From NCBI RefSeq assembly GCF_034702125.1, contig NC_085872.1:29532134-29596133 (forward strand): a stretch of 64,000 nt of DNA, read 5' to 3'. The notes beneath the pieces were generated by a model. It was not told the origin of the DNA. It saw only the letters and a list, made by a program, of their open reading frames with translations, and did no database searches. Source of the DNA: Engraulis encrasicolus (taxonomy: Eukaryota; Chordata; Actinopteri; Clupeiformes; Engraulidae). Positions 13,501 to 25,938 of the stretch are shown here, piece by piece (position 1 is the stretch's first letter; every line of letters begins with the position of its first letter). The position numbers and the translations under genes were made by a program.

Positions 13501-14835
13501 TTGGTTCCTCCCTTGTAACACAGATTAAAAAGAGGTGATCTAAGATCCCCTCTCGAGAAGCACAGCTGTTGTGGCTGTTACATAATACACATGTGTCTTT
13601 AAAATGCCTTTATTTCTATTAAGGGTTTTATAGACAGACATTAGACAGATAATGCAGGCTTTCCAGGCTTCTGTCATTCAGAAAAACAACTGCAACTGAG
13701 TCTGCAGCTACTGCACGTGGGATGCAGTTGATATTCACATGTTGCATGGAGAAAAAACTAAATCTTGTATGACAGTAAAAACAAGTCTTAGCAAATGACA
13801 GCACCATTCATCATCCCCTCTAATATCCATTGTAAAAAAACAAATTCCACAAGCTGTCAAACAATTCATGTTTCACTATTTCACCAAATCCCATTTGCCG
13901 AGACAGATAGCCAGTGCATTTAAAAGTTGTGATATTCAGCCAGGACTTGCCCTGCCGTCTGAGCGTATCAATAAAACATGTCAATAAGGGCATGGGAAAG
14001 GAAACGATTCTCAGTGAGGCAGTTAAAACTGCTACTCAGCTGTCAAGCATCTGGTCTTTTCTGAATCACATGTCAAAGGTCAGGGGTCAGGTATGAGCAG
14101 CTCGGGGAGATGTCTGCTGACCGTCCCTGAATGTCGGCATGCAGCGCGCGGAGGAGCGAGCAAGAGGACCTCACTGCACCGGAGGAGAGGCCTCGGGGTC
14201 AGGGTGGCTCTGAGCGACCCATGTATTATTCAGAACGCCAGAGAGATGTGTCTGTTGTAGAATGGAGAGAATATGAATTAATATAGATGAAGGCTAATAA
14301 TAGAGGATCAAAAATGAGGGGGGTCGGGCAACAGTCGTGGTTATGGACGGATTTATTGGGGGGTCATGTAGGGGACATGACAGCCTAAAGTGACTTCTCT
14401 GGTATGGCAAATCAAAAGGCGCTCCACAGATGAGCAAAAAAAAAGAATGTTGCTAAATATAGGAAAACTGCTGGAGCGGTGACTATAGGACAGGCTCGCG
14501 GTTGTTTTGATTATGCCAGCATGTATCAGCTTTGATAAAATCAAACATATGGTGCATGTTGGTCTAGCCTACCGCTGCTAACTGAGGCTAACCGCCCCGG
14601 CGTTGACAGAGAGAGACGACACTAAAGAGGCCTGACGTGGAAGCCGGTTGTGGCGGATGAGGCAGTGCAGCTGACTGACATTGAGGCGTGGGGTTAGTGA
14701 TCATTATGGCTACTGGGGAGATATGCCATTAGATGAGCAGACACACAGTCTGAAAGATTTATGAAAGAAACGAGGGGAGAAGAAACTACTGATGGCTGTT
14801 ATTTTACAGACTGAAGAGAATTAAATTGTTTTTAT
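10511..14835. other. Long gene-free stretch
   Basis: I see no exon with a recognisable domain in these 4.3 kb. The longest frame (12158-12502, +, 114 codons) looks random in composition. Small features are a direct-inverted cluster of ATATGTACATGACATATCAC near 10690-10745 and a nuclear-receptor-like DR1 sequence at 14077-14089. Confidence 0.4.
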
Positions 14836-15121
14836 GGTAACACTTTATTTTAGTGTTACATCTATTAGCACTAATACATACAATGTTAATGCCAGCATAA
14901 CTAACTTGTAAGGCATGTACTAAGCAAAAGCTAAGGCCTGCAAGGTTCTAACTGAGGTTAAATTGGTAATAAATCCCTTATTATGCATGAACAAGACATT
15001 TGCGAATACATGCCTAACAAATGTTTGACTTTGCTAGTACATGCCTACAAGTTAATTATACAGGCACATTGTATGTAGAAGTGGTATTATAGATAGATGT
15101 AAAGTAAAATAAAGTGTTACC
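14836..15121. mobile_element. Miniature DNA transposon with 8-bp target duplication
   Basis: The inverted ends are GGTAACACTTTATTTTA at 14836 and TAAAATAAAGTGTTACC ending at 15121. Both sides carry the same 8 bases, GTTTTTAT (14828-14835 and 15122-15129). The 286-bp interior has no coding capacity. An 8-bp duplication suggests hAT-like transposition, but other 8-bp families (for example P or Merlin) cannot be excluded. Confidence 0.88.
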
Positions 15122-15162
15122 GTTTTTATTATAAGGAAGTTTCATGTTCATATGGGGGGCAG

Positions 15163-15212
15163 GGTGTGTGTGTGTGTGTGGTGGTGGTGGTGGTGGTGGT
15201 GGGGGGGGGGGG
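15163..15212. repeat. Compound (TG)n-(TGG)n-poly(G) microsatellite
   Basis: A TG run passes into TGG repeats and then a 12-base G run, directly preceding a SINE-like segment. Confidence 0.95.
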
Positions 15213-15213
15213 T

Positions 15214-15440
15214 TGCTGTGGCGCAGTGTGCTAACCCTTCCACATATGGACTTGCATGTCCATGGGGACCCAGGTTCAAGTCTGCCCCCGGGTCTTAGTT
15301 TTCCCACCTCTAGTCTAAAGGGTGGGGATCGTAAGGGGAGAACAATGCTTCCTTATCTGCCTTGGTTTAGAGACCCTGGATGGTTTTTGTTTGTGAGTCT
15401 TTGCCCACACAAAGGTACCTCAAGTCTATCTGATTCAAAT
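15214..15440 (+). mobile_element. tRNA-derived SINE (likely)
   Basis: An A-box-like TGGCGCAGTG (15219-15228) is followed 45 bases later by a B-box-like GGTTCAAGTCT (15273-15283), which is the spacing and order of an RNA polymerase III internal promoter. The acceptor-stem halves do not pair as in a real tRNA, and a non-tRNA body follows. The 3' end is uncertain. Confidence 0.6.
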
Positions 15441-16194
15441 TAACTTACTGTTTCTAACGTGAAAATAGGGGCTTTGTGAAATACAAGGGCTAAAACGTCA
15501 TTTCAGCATGTAAACCAAGATTACAACGCTATCAATCTTTGGGTTTAGGGTAAGGGTATTGATAACCGTTATAATGCATTAAGTGTAAATAAACTAAACA
15601 TGTGATATTTGCTATTATTCACACCAAATTCAATTTGCGGTCGCTAGGGGCGTCTAGATTTCTAGGCTAATACCTTTTGTCACATTCTGGGTTTCTGCAG
15701 CAATAAGTCAACCTGCTGCAGTTCTCGGCCATGTTGTTATTGGACACGCACACATTTTGACAAGACATGTGGCAGTTTATTTTTTACTTTTACTCCTTTT
15801 TTTTTGGGGGGGGGGGGAAGGTAAACCTTGATTTGTGCTGAGCAACATGGTGCCCCTCAATAAAACAGCTCCTGGCTTGACTCCTGGCCCGAAATAACAC
15901 CCTCCTTAGCTCTACTCTGCACAGCCCAGCAGTCACAGCCACCTTACACAGTCACAAATATCGCAGGCAGCCCCTCTGGGCAAACAGGTATTTGCTTCAG
16001 TGAGCTTTAAAACATAGGGAAGTGAACTAGCAGCAGGGGTTAGTGGAGGGGATAAAAAAAGCAAACAAAAAAACAACATCGTAACATTCTGGCCATGACT
16101 GCTATGGCTTGGACAGAAGTATCTGAAGGTGTTAGACCAGGTCATGGCAGTCTCAGGTGCTCCAGCGGTGGCAACTTAGGTCCTTGGAGTTGAG
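15441..16194. other. Gene-free stretch
   Basis: Nothing recognised except a T/G homopolymer run at about 15800-15820. Confidence 0.4.
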
Positions 16195-16487
16195 GGGTGT
16201 GTTCCAATATGCAGACTCCCTCCTCGGCGTGTGCTTGTGGCCTCGCGTTTCGCTGACACCCCGCCTCCATGGAGAAAACAATTCAGTTTTCCTGCTGTCA
16301 TCCTTGCCACAACCATTTTTGGGGGACTTCATTATTGATCCCGTTTGCAAATGAGAAAATAACATTGGGAAGAATTGTGCTTTTGCCAGATATTGAAATA
16401 CAATGCTGTTGTCTGTGACGTCATCACGAGGCCACGGGGAGGCAAGTGAGCAAGGGAGGACTTGAGTCCGCATATTGGAATCCACCC
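16195..16487. mobile_element. Miniature TIR element
   Basis: The left end (GGGTGTGTTCCAATATGC) and the reverse complement of the right end (GGGTGGATTCCAATATGC) pair as inverted repeats that continue imperfectly inward. A GAG triplet occurs on both sides (16192-16194 and 16488-16490), so the insertion may have a 3-bp duplication. The minus-strand frame at 16153-16509 lies almost wholly inside the element and is not a gene. Confidence 0.65.
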
Positions 16488-17042
16488 GAGGTCTAGCAGT
16501 CATCTCCATCAGTCAGTGGCGGGCGCGAACCATAAGGTGTCAATATGAGTAATACGTCTACCAGCACCTGACTTAGTGGCTGCAGTTCAAAGAGATGACT
16601 TCTGTTTCATCAACTTTCTAAAGGGCCGTTGTTTCCCTACCCCTGCAATTATGTTTTCACAGCTTTCATCTTTCAGACATTTTGCACCTGTCATGACCCT
16701 GTTTTGTCTCTTCAGTCCTGTAGCTCAGTTGTTTTGAGGCAAAACCTTTAAAAAAAAACGCAACACATCATTTCATATTTACTTTATTGTATTCTCTTTG
16801 TGGAAAAGAAAACTTGATGCAGCATCACAATTGGTTTAGAGGGATTGATCAAATTAAACCAGAAGAAGAGGAAGTAAAAGGGGAACACTTGCCCACAGAG
16901 GACCTTGTCCTCAAACAAAAACAAAAAAATTTAAGGTCACAATCCAGATTGATTTATGTTGCATCTGGGGAGAATTTGCACCAGGCTTCAGTGACATCAT
17001 GATGAGTGTGAGTTGCAGTTATTGAGTCTATGAGGTCATGCC

Positions 17043-17210
17043 CAGAAGTGCATCTTGCCAACAGGCAAGGCAGGCAGCCGCTTGGGGCCCCCAAGCCTCT
17101 AGATAGTGGATAACAGCCCACACTTTACCATAGTAGTGGCGATTTTGGTTCAAATGTTCATTCTTTTGCACTTTCGCTTGGGGCCCCACCTGACCCTAGA
17201 ATCGCCTCTG
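17043..17210. mobile_element. Short hAT-type miniature element
   Basis: It is flanked by a perfect 8-bp duplication, GTCATGCC (17035-17042 and 17211-17218). The ends are CAGAAGTGCAT and ATCGCCTCTG, a loose CAG...CTG pair. The interior contains two GCTTGGGGCCCC segments in near-repeat, a pattern also seen in the element at 45064-45332. Confidence 0.8.
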
Positions 17211-17667
17211 GTCATGCCCTGGAGTACGGAGTTAAAATGGGCAGTTTACCTGATATGAATAGCTAGCGCAACACAGTTTATTAGGTGTCTTGTTTGTTTG
17301 GCGGGTTTGACGAGAAGAGCGTGTGTGACTGTGATCACACGTGTCCAGATTTAGAACAAGGTTTATAGCTCAGGCGGTCATAACGTGTGGAGTTTACATT
17401 GGAACTCAGTACCAAAAGGAGAGATCTTCAATTTCTTCCCATATATGAGTATCTTGGTTTCTGAACATGTCATGAAAACTATTACCAAGAGCACTTCTAT
17501 TTTTCGCAAGACTATTTTCCCCACTGCTGGAGTACTGCTAGTGATGTTTCTACCTGTTCTACTAAACTCAAATCAGAGGAACACACATTCTTTCCTGTAG
17601 GCCTAAGTCTCAAAACAACATTGTGAACTTAATGAGAACTATTCAGTATCACCTAGGTATTCTTTAA

Positions 17668-17985
17668 AGAGAGCCCATTGGGAAACTCCAACTCCCATTG
17701 TCATTGTGACACAGCACTCCACAGCACACAAGTGAACACTGCACACTGCACACAACGAAATTGCATTTATGCCTCACCCGTGCAAGGGGGCAGCCCTCAG
17801 TGGCGCCCCATGGGGAGCAGTGCGGTGGGACGGTACCATGCTCAGGGTACCTCAGTCATGGAGGAGGATGGGGGAGAGCACTAGTTGATTACTCCCCCCA
17901 CCAACCTGGCGGGTCGGGAGTCGAACCGGCAACCTCTGGGATGCAAGTCTGACACCCTAACCGCTCACCCATGACTGCCCTTATT
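17668..17985 (-). mobile_element. tRNA-derived SINE
   Basis: On the minus strand the head has a clear A box (TGGGTGAGCGG, complement of 17961-17971) and B box (GGTTCGACTCC, complement of 17917-17927), as in tRNA genes. The head is followed by a ~240-base unrelated body. The fold is not a functional tRNA, because the body continues directly from the T-arm region. The tail ends near 17668. No certain target duplication was found. Confidence 0.8.
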
Positions 17986-18218
17986 CCGGCTGTGAGTTGT
18001 AATTTGTCTTCCAGAAATATTTTGCCCCCAACCCTTTTTCTTTGAGATAACGTAACAGCACGAGTAGTCAAAATGCATCTAAGATCGAAGATAAGCAATT
18101 GTGTGGGCTCAGGTAAAGCGCACACACACCTGCTTCTGATGCATTTCCATTACGATTCGTGTGCATTGTCCAGTGCACAGGCACACAGCTGTGCAGCAGA
18201 TTGAGTGGAGGACAGGGC

Positions 18219-19189
<971 letters not shown>

Positions 19190-20083
19190 CTGCTGTGCTG
19201 CATTTCAATGCTGCTGTGATTTGCAGCACTGTGCTGTGCTGTGCTGTCCTGTTCTGAGCAGTGCTGTGGTCTGTTGCATAATGCTGTGCTGTGCTGTGCT
19301 GTGCTGTGCTGTGCTGTGCTGTGCTGTGCTGTGCTGTGCTGTGCTCCATTGCGTTGTGCTGTGTTGTGCTGTGCTGTGCTGTGCTGTGCTGTGCTCCATT
19401 GCGCTGTGCTGTGTTGTGTTATGCTGTGCTGTGCTGTGCTGTGCTGTGCTGTGCTGTGCCGTGCTGTGTTCCGTTGCGCTGCGCTGTGCTGTGCTGTGCT
19501 GTGCTGTGCTGTGCTGTGCTGTGCTGTGCTGTGTTCCGTTGCACTGTGTTGCGCTGTGCTGCGCTGTGCTGCGCCGTGCTGTGCTATGGTGTACTGTGGT
19601 GTGGTCTGTTGCAGTATGCTGTGTTATAGTGTTGTGCTGTGCTGTGCTGTGCTGTGGTCTGTTGCATTATGCTGTGTTATGTAGTGTAGTGTTGTGCTGT
19701 GCTGTGCTGTGCTGTGTTCCATTGTGCTGTGTTGTGTTATGTAGTGCTGTGCTGTGCTGTGCTGTGCTGTGCTGTGCTGTGCTGTACTGTGCTGTGCTGT
19801 GCTCCGTTGCGCTGTGTTGTGTTATGTAGGTTTGTGCTGTGCTGTGCTGTGTTCTGTTGCGCTGTGTTGTGTTGTGTTGTGTTGTGTTGTGTTGTGTTGT
19901 GTTGTGTTGTGTTGTGTTGTGTTGTGTTGTGTTGTGTTGTGTTGTGTTGTGTTGTGTTGTGTTGCGCTGTGCTGTGCTGTCCTGTCCTGTGCTGTGTTGT
20001 GTTTTGTGTGCTGTGCTCTGCTGTTTTGCGGAGTGTTGCGCAGTGTTGGGCTGGTCTGTGTTGTGCTGTGCAGTGCTGTGTAA
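19190..20083. repeat. (CTGTG)n pentanucleotide array with variant units
   Basis: Almost 900 bases are built from CTGTG/TTGTG pentamers. The array starts as CTGTG, changes to a homogeneous TTGTG block at about 19865-19963, and returns to CTGTG. A longer variant segment of the form (C/T)TCC(A/G)TTGCGCTGTG recurs at about 19343, 19393, 19469, 19533, 19715, 19801 and 19851, giving a higher-order pattern. Because five is not a multiple of three, every frame on both strands stays open, which creates spurious frames of up to 202 codons. Confidence 0.95.
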
Positions 20084-20085
20084 AA

Positions 20086-20944
20086 CCGAACTGCCAAAGA
20101 GATGGAATATGTGTATGATCATGACATTCAGACAGCAAATAGAATCTGCCATATCAAGTTTATGATTTGATTAAAGCAGCTGCGGGCATATTTGCAAGTC
20201 AAATGCCACTGTGAGTTTGAAGTCATTGGGAGTAGAGGATTCCCTTGCCTTTGATTTTATTTGGCCTAGCTGCATATGCACATCACCACGTCATTCTGCT
20301 AGACTTAATGACTAGCTGGTATGATCTGATATGTGGTAATGCACTGATCATGATTTATGTGTAGGCCTATCTTTCTTATCATGATTTACTGTATATGTAT
20401 CTTTCACTGTGCATCTGATGTAATACAACCATAAATGCCTTAAATCTGTAATTAATTAGTTTACTCAGTTCTGTTCTGCTATTGATTCTGCCCAGTATTT
20501 AATAAATCTAATTATGTGCCATAATTTCTATAAACTCAATTGTCGCGATAAAAACTCAATGAAATGTATTTTTTAAAGTGTTTTGGGCAGATGACTGCTG
20601 TGAAACATCTGTTCTGTCATCAGTCAATCATATAGCTCCTAGTGGAACCCGTGGATTGTTGTTCATTCTATAGCTTTCCTGTTGCATTATTTTGTTTCAT
20701 CATGTTATTGATTGATTAATTGCTAGTTTCATAAACATAAATGAGCATTTGACAGCTAACATATTATCAGAGAGACTGGATAAGTAATATATAGGCCTAT
20801 ACTCATATAATCTCTGATATTACGATCATGTTTGTTTCCCTGAGTGATTTGCACATCTAATCTAATATTACTGTGATATAAACTTACTCACGTGGCATAT
20901 TACCCATCTTTGCATTTCGTGTTTTCTCTGTCTTGATAAGCTTG
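20086..20944. other. Gene-free spacer between two CTGTG arrays
   Basis: A/T-rich sequence with no recognised element or exon. Confidence 0.4.
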
Positions 20945-21131
20945 GCTGTGTGCTGTGCTGTGTGCTGTGCTGTGCTGTGCTGTGCTGTGCTGTGCTGTGC
21001 TGTGCTGTGCTGTGCTGTGCTGTGCTGTGCTGTGCTGTGCTGTGCTGTGCTGTGCTGTGCTGTGCTGTGCTGTGCTGTGCTGTGCTGTGCTGTGCTGTGC
21101 TGTGCTGTGCTGTGCTGTGCTGTGCTGTGCT
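20945..21131. repeat. (CTGTG)n pentanucleotide array, homogeneous
   Basis: A second CTGTG array, about 187 bases, with almost no variant units. This contrasts with the older-looking array 860 bases upstream. Confidence 0.97.
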
Positions 21132-21489
21132 GATGTATTTCACCTGCTGTATTTAGGTGGAAAATATGTTATGTGAGTTTAAATCCTCAGTTCACCTCAT
21201 CACCCAGTTAGATCATGAGCAGCGCACCTTTGAAATGGCATTTCCTTTCCCACCACCTTTCAGTTTGTGATAAGACTTGTCACAATATCCACCCCCCATG
21301 TCTCGCTGATTGAAAAATAGTCCAAAGTATTAGACAAATTCCCTTTAAATATGTAACAATTAACTGGTCAAATTTAAATGAAAAATACTTGGCCTGAACA
21401 TGGTTAGTATGATAATAAATTATATGGTTTTGACTGGTTCACTGCAGGAATGCCTTTCTTTTTTTCCATTTTGATCTCTTTTTAAAAAA

Positions 21490-21720
21490 CTTGTTTTATG
21501 CAGTTCTCTGCTGCCGGTGTGTTCCCCGCCGTCTCCCCGTTCTGCTGGAATCCTACCCCTGTCAGATAATGATTTGCTCGGCAGCGGATAGTCCTTTGAT
21601 CGGGCGGATCTCTAGCATGGCTGAGGGGTGGCTGAAAAACACTGGCACTATCAATCAAACGCAGCTCAAGGGAAACGCCGGCAAGAAGACACATAATTAG
21701 CTATGTGTTTTACTGGATTT
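21490..21720. other. GC-richer non-coding island, possible conserved element
   Basis: This 230-base block has balanced composition in A/T-rich surroundings, no repeat structure, and potential factor sites such as CCTTTGATC (TCF/LEF-like) and TAATTAG (homeodomain-like). Overlapping frames exist on both strands, but neither shows a domain. Calling it a conserved non-coding element is inference and needs a cross-species alignment. Confidence 0.25.
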
Positions 21721-22263
21721 TGTTTTCTTTTTTCCCCCCTTTTCATTCTGTGTCTTCAGTAAGATACGTAAGGTTTGTAAAGCAAGATCCAAAATACGCC
21801 CCCACCCTAAATTTGCAGTCATTTACTGTTTCTGAAACAGCAATCAGAGGCACCATAATGTGAGACACACGCGATGATCTGATCAAAAGACCCCAGGACT
21901 TCAGAGGTAGGCTACTGCTAACAACTGCTCGCAGCTTCTCGGAAGCTTGGAAGGCTATTGTCTGATGTTTATATTAGTGCTTCTCCTCATTCTTATTCTA
22001 AAGGAAAATGGATGGTAAAAGCTTTCCAATATAAACACACACTCATTTCTGCTTTAATAGAGGCAGTTTAGGGGTAATTATGCGCTGTGTTTGTCAGTGT
22101 GAAAACACTCATTTCGCATCCCACCCTTTATTTCAGGCATTGTGAAGTCAGGAGGCACCTTATTCCACCCCCTCAATATAGGATGTTGTTATCACACTAG
22201 ATTAGTTGCACATTCAGTCCCTCTGAAGTCTGTCCTGGTATTGTGAGGTCTCTTTCTCTCTGT
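21721..22263. other. Gene-free stretch
   Basis: Nothing recognised. Confidence 0.35.
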
Positions 22264-22264
22264 C

Positions 22265-22354
<90 letters not shown>
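22264..22354. repeat. (TCTG)n microsatellite
   Basis: A tetranucleotide run of about 22 units flanked by TC-rich sequence. Confidence 0.97.
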
Positions 22355-22369
22355 CATCTCTTTCGCTCT

Positions 22370-23288
22370 CTCTCACTCTCTCTCTCCAGTTAGTCAGTTG
22401 GACCATCAGATCCTATCATCATGCCTTTATTCAGAGAGCTCGGGCAGTAAGGCGGCATAGGCCAGCATGTGGGTCCAGACAGCACTAATATTAATAGGCT
22501 ATATAGCCCACAGGCTGTCAGTGTTTGCTGATAAAGTTGGACTGGAAGCACGGCTCTTTCTTAGGGGGTAAATGGTATGCACTCTTGGTTTATTGCATTA
22601 AAATGAATTGGCCCCTGGGCATACAAATTATCTTCAAAAAATAAACATAAAGTTCCGAGGGTGTTGAATCTATCAGCTTCGTCTGTCGTCTCCACTTCAT
22701 AACACGATGCTGTGCCATCGCAGAAATACTCCCATCTTCTGCTGAGCACTCAACACATGGCAGATGTTTCACAACCACAATCTCTTGATGACAGACTGGC
22801 TGACCAAATGTCAGTTTGTGAAAAGATCAGATTCGCAAGTAAAAAAAAATGTATAATCACACCTTTTTTAATCATGAATCTGAAGATGCTGGAGGCACAC
22901 TGTTATTTGTTATTCACTTCGTACACCTGTTCACGTCACAGATTTTTGAACGGTTTGATGGATTTAGGCCACATTTGGTGTATGATCTAGTATAGGTATA
23001 GAAACCCAGTTATGTATGCATTTGTGGGAGAACTTCACAAAAGGTATATGAACTAATTAACTTTAGGCCAATGACACTTACATGAGACATTAATCAACAC
23101 TTTGGCATAAATGTCCACTTGTTTTCATTGTTTTCTAGCTGATACAACTCCAGTGTTGTTTTCTCCGTTTTCAGTTTAAAAAGCCATACAACAATGTGTG
23201 CATTCTTGTTTCTAACCACATTAGACATGACTGCCCAATGACTGCATGGCCTATTGAAAAATGCAGATCATTGTGGATGCCTGCATGC
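22370..23288. other. Gene-free stretch
   Basis: Frames at 22561-22778 (-) and 22712-22990 (+) lack recognisable domains or splice support. Confidence 0.35.
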
Positions 23289-23296
23289 ATCTAGAC

Positions 23297-23589
23297 CAGT
23301 GTTTCTCAACCAGGTTGCCCCCCTCAGGGGTGCCACGGAAACGTGGCTGATTAATCAATTATGTAATATAATACATATTTATCTAAATTAATAAATCAAT
23401 GCTTAGTCAGTGGAATCTTCAAGCTTCAACTTTGAATGTAGGTTGTGTGATGTCTCCAAATGTGTTACTTTTCTAAGCTTGTGTGGTATCGGATGCGATG
23501 CTATGTTACGGCTTGTTGGTTTGGGCTGCCTTGATATTTTTAATGAAATTGAAAGGGTGCCTCGCCTAAGAAAAGGTTGAGAAACACTG
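23297..23589. mobile_element. hAT-type miniature element (Charlie-like ends)
   Basis: The ends are CAGTGTTTCTCAACC and GGTTGAGAAACACTG, a 15-bp perfect inverted pair. They are flanked by an 8-bp duplication, ATCTAGAC (23289-23296 and 23590-23597). The 293-bp interior encodes nothing, so it is non-autonomous. Confidence 0.93.
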
Positions 23590-23939
23590 ATCTAGACCAC
23601 AAGTATAGCACCATGCTCTGGGACCCAAACGTGCCACCCAGCAAGACCTTCTGCATGGCTGCTTCATATGGATCAGCTGCCCTGTTCGCCCCCCCTATAG
23701 CTCCGCCCCTGTGCCTAATCATCAAGAATTTCCCGAGCAGTGCAGGAGCATGAGGAGGGTTGGAGAGGAGGACAGGTGGGAGGGATGAGGGAAGGGACAA
23801 CAGGGGGTGGGGTGGAGGAACCATCTGACTTCAAATAATAGAACTCTTGCTCAAATCATCAGCTCATGTCTGGGAAATTATCGAACGCACCTGCGATAAA
23901 TTCACAAGAACATGGAATATGCAGCAGGGTTTTTTTTTT

Positions 23940-24075
23940 AACCCTTTGAGGAGTACACATTTTTTCTCAGTTATTCTAGAATTTTACTTAAACAATCTAA
24001 AGCTGAGCTCCCATGGAACTCTGTCTTAAAAATCCCGCAGAGTGGCTGTGACATCATAGTGAGAACCTACTCTTG
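23940..24075. mobile_element. Left-end fragment of a TTAA-type element (tentative)
   Basis: The sequence TTAACCCTTTGAGGAGTACA has the form of a piggyBac-like end (TTAA followed by CCCTTT), but no matching right end is seen within the next kilobase. The extent is a guess. Confidence 0.35.
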
Positions 24076-24269
24076 GAAAGAGAATGGAGAGATTACGGTT
24101 ATGTCCATCTCTGAGCAGGAAGTAGAGTATGGGTCATGCTTTTGGAGCAGATGGGCGGAGCTCAAAGCAACCTCCAGATGAACTGAGGGAAAGTGCCTGC
24201 TTTAGCAAGTGACAGCCTCTGTTTGAGCAATGAACACAGACATTCGGCAGCTGTTAAGTAGGCCAAGTG

Positions 24270-24319
24270 AACTGTGTGTGTGTGTGTGCGTGTGCGTGTG
24301 CGTGTGTGTGTGTGTGTGT
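24270..24319. repeat. (TG)n microsatellite
   Basis: A short TG run with three GTGCG interruptions. Confidence 0.95.
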
Positions 24320-24485
24320 AATTCTATATTTAGAGTACACAACATGACCCTTGCTTTACCTCTATTGCCTTTTCATGACTCAGTATTTCCCAAGATGATG
24401 AAAGCATTGTACAAAAAGATGATCTCAAGTTAGGCTAATTCCCAATGCATTGTAATGCAATCCAAATCACTTATGGTACAGTATG

Positions 24486-24489
<4 letters not shown>

Positions 24490-24568
<79 letters not shown>

Positions 24569-24593
24569 GCACATGCACACGCACACGCGCACA

Positions 24594-24682
<89 letters not shown>
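24490..24682. repeat. (TC)n followed by (AC)n compound microsatellite
   Basis: A pure TC run (24490-24566), a short ACGCACATG-type junction, and a pure AC run (24595-24682). All frames crossing it are artefacts. Confidence 0.97.
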
Positions 24683-24685
<3 letters not shown>

Positions 24686-24926
24686 AACACCTTCCAATAC
24701 TTTCAAAAGATATGCTACTGACTAAGCCAGCAGCCAAGCTTTTAGCTCATGTCTGTCTGTCTCTATGTAGTGCTGTTGAAATGAGTTCCCATGCAGGTTC
24801 AAGACGGGGTCTGAACGGCACAAACCATGAACCCAGATGGGAGTGAGGATTAGGAGATTACTACAGTGGCCCCAGGAAGACCCCAGACAGGAAGACTATT
24901 ACTGTGATGCAGGTATCCCCATTTTT

Positions 24927-25002
24927 GTGAATTCAGGTAAATTGGGCCACTTTTTTGCATATAAGTTAATGGAAAAAAGTGGCCCAATTTACCTGAATTC
25001 AC
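24927..25002. repeat. Perfect 30-bp inverted repeat with 16-base loop
   Basis: The arms at 24927-24956 and 24973-25002 are exact reverse complements, from GTGAATTCAGGTAAATTGGG inward to a TTTTTT/AAAAAA base. An RNA copy would form an uninterrupted 30-bp hairpin. It could be the core of a tiny palindromic MITE. The immediate outer flanks do not pair. Confidence 0.95.
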
Positions 25003-25405
25003 CCTTTTTGTAAATAGCCCACTCTGTTGAACAGCATATCCCTTTGATGTCTGCACGGAAGGAAGAGAGTGCTTTCAATCTCATTGTGAATCTGGAGGAT
25101 GTGAATTGTATATGTGAATATAGTGACAATAAAAGGCATAATACAAGCACGTGACAGAGTGCGCACCCGCACACACACACACACACACCATATTTTGTAT
25201 CCATTTTGTGTAATTCAGCGTAATTTAAGTTCATATCAAGTATTTCATTTTCCACCCATTAAAACATTCAGTCTGGGTAGGTACACATTGCTCATGAGTG
25301 CATACCGGTATTCATCATTCACTGCACACATTCTGTGTTGTTTACTTTATAGCACTTAAGTCTGCCACAATGGATGGATAACTTGATGTTTTTGTGACAA
25401 TGTGG

Positions 25406-25938
25406 TGTTACGATGGAAGATGTCAGGGAAAGGTCAAGTGCACATAGATATACACTACACGATCATAATGACACACCTGACTCAGCCCAAGGGGAGGATT
25501 GCCTTGGTTTCGGGTTGGACTGCCCATATAAGGGGTGGAGGTGCACAGGTGGGGGAGGATGGTCACACCGGAGGCAGAGGCAGGGTGAAAGGCTGCCGAC
25601 TGCAACAGGACTACCGTTGGACCTGAACTTATTTGTATGGCGGATGGACGAACGGGGAGTTAAGAAAAGGGAAGAATAAAAGTGGACCTATTCCTTCTTT
25701 TGGGAACGGATTAGACAACGCATCGCTTGGGCTAGCCGGCAACCAGAGCCAATGCGGGGGCTAGCCGGATCCACAGACTCGTCGCCTCGGTAAGCCAATG
25801 CTAACGTTCCTTCCTTGGGCACACAGCACATGCAACACAACATTAGTATATCTCACACATCCTGTACCACGTTACTGCACTACACGTAGTTTGAGGAATA
25901 ACCAGGCAGGTAGGGTGACACCAGGTCGAGCCTTAACA
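25406..25938 (+). repeat. 5' LTR
   Basis: It starts TGTTACGATGG and ends GAGCCTTAACA, the usual TG...CA ends. A TATAA box lies at 25527-25531 and an AATAAA signal at 25675-25680, suggesting U3 promoter, R and U5 parts in that order. A splice-donor-like CGGTAAGC lies near 25790. The sequence after the LTR (from 25941, TGGGTGGCACG) is the likely primer-binding site. I could not assign the tRNA. Confidence 0.93.

Noticed and set aside
16153..16509. 118-codon minus-strand frame
   Set aside because: It lies almost wholly inside a TIR element (16195-16487).
17911..17980. tRNA gene on the minus strand
   Set aside because: A and B boxes are present, but the acceptor stem is not formed and a SINE body follows.
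19205..20165. Many long Cys-Ala-Val-Leu or Ala-Gln-His-Ser-Thr frames
   Set aside because: A pentanucleotide repeat without stops opens all frames on both strands. There is no gene.
20868..21176. Frames in the second CTGTG array
   Set aside because: Same artefact as the larger array.
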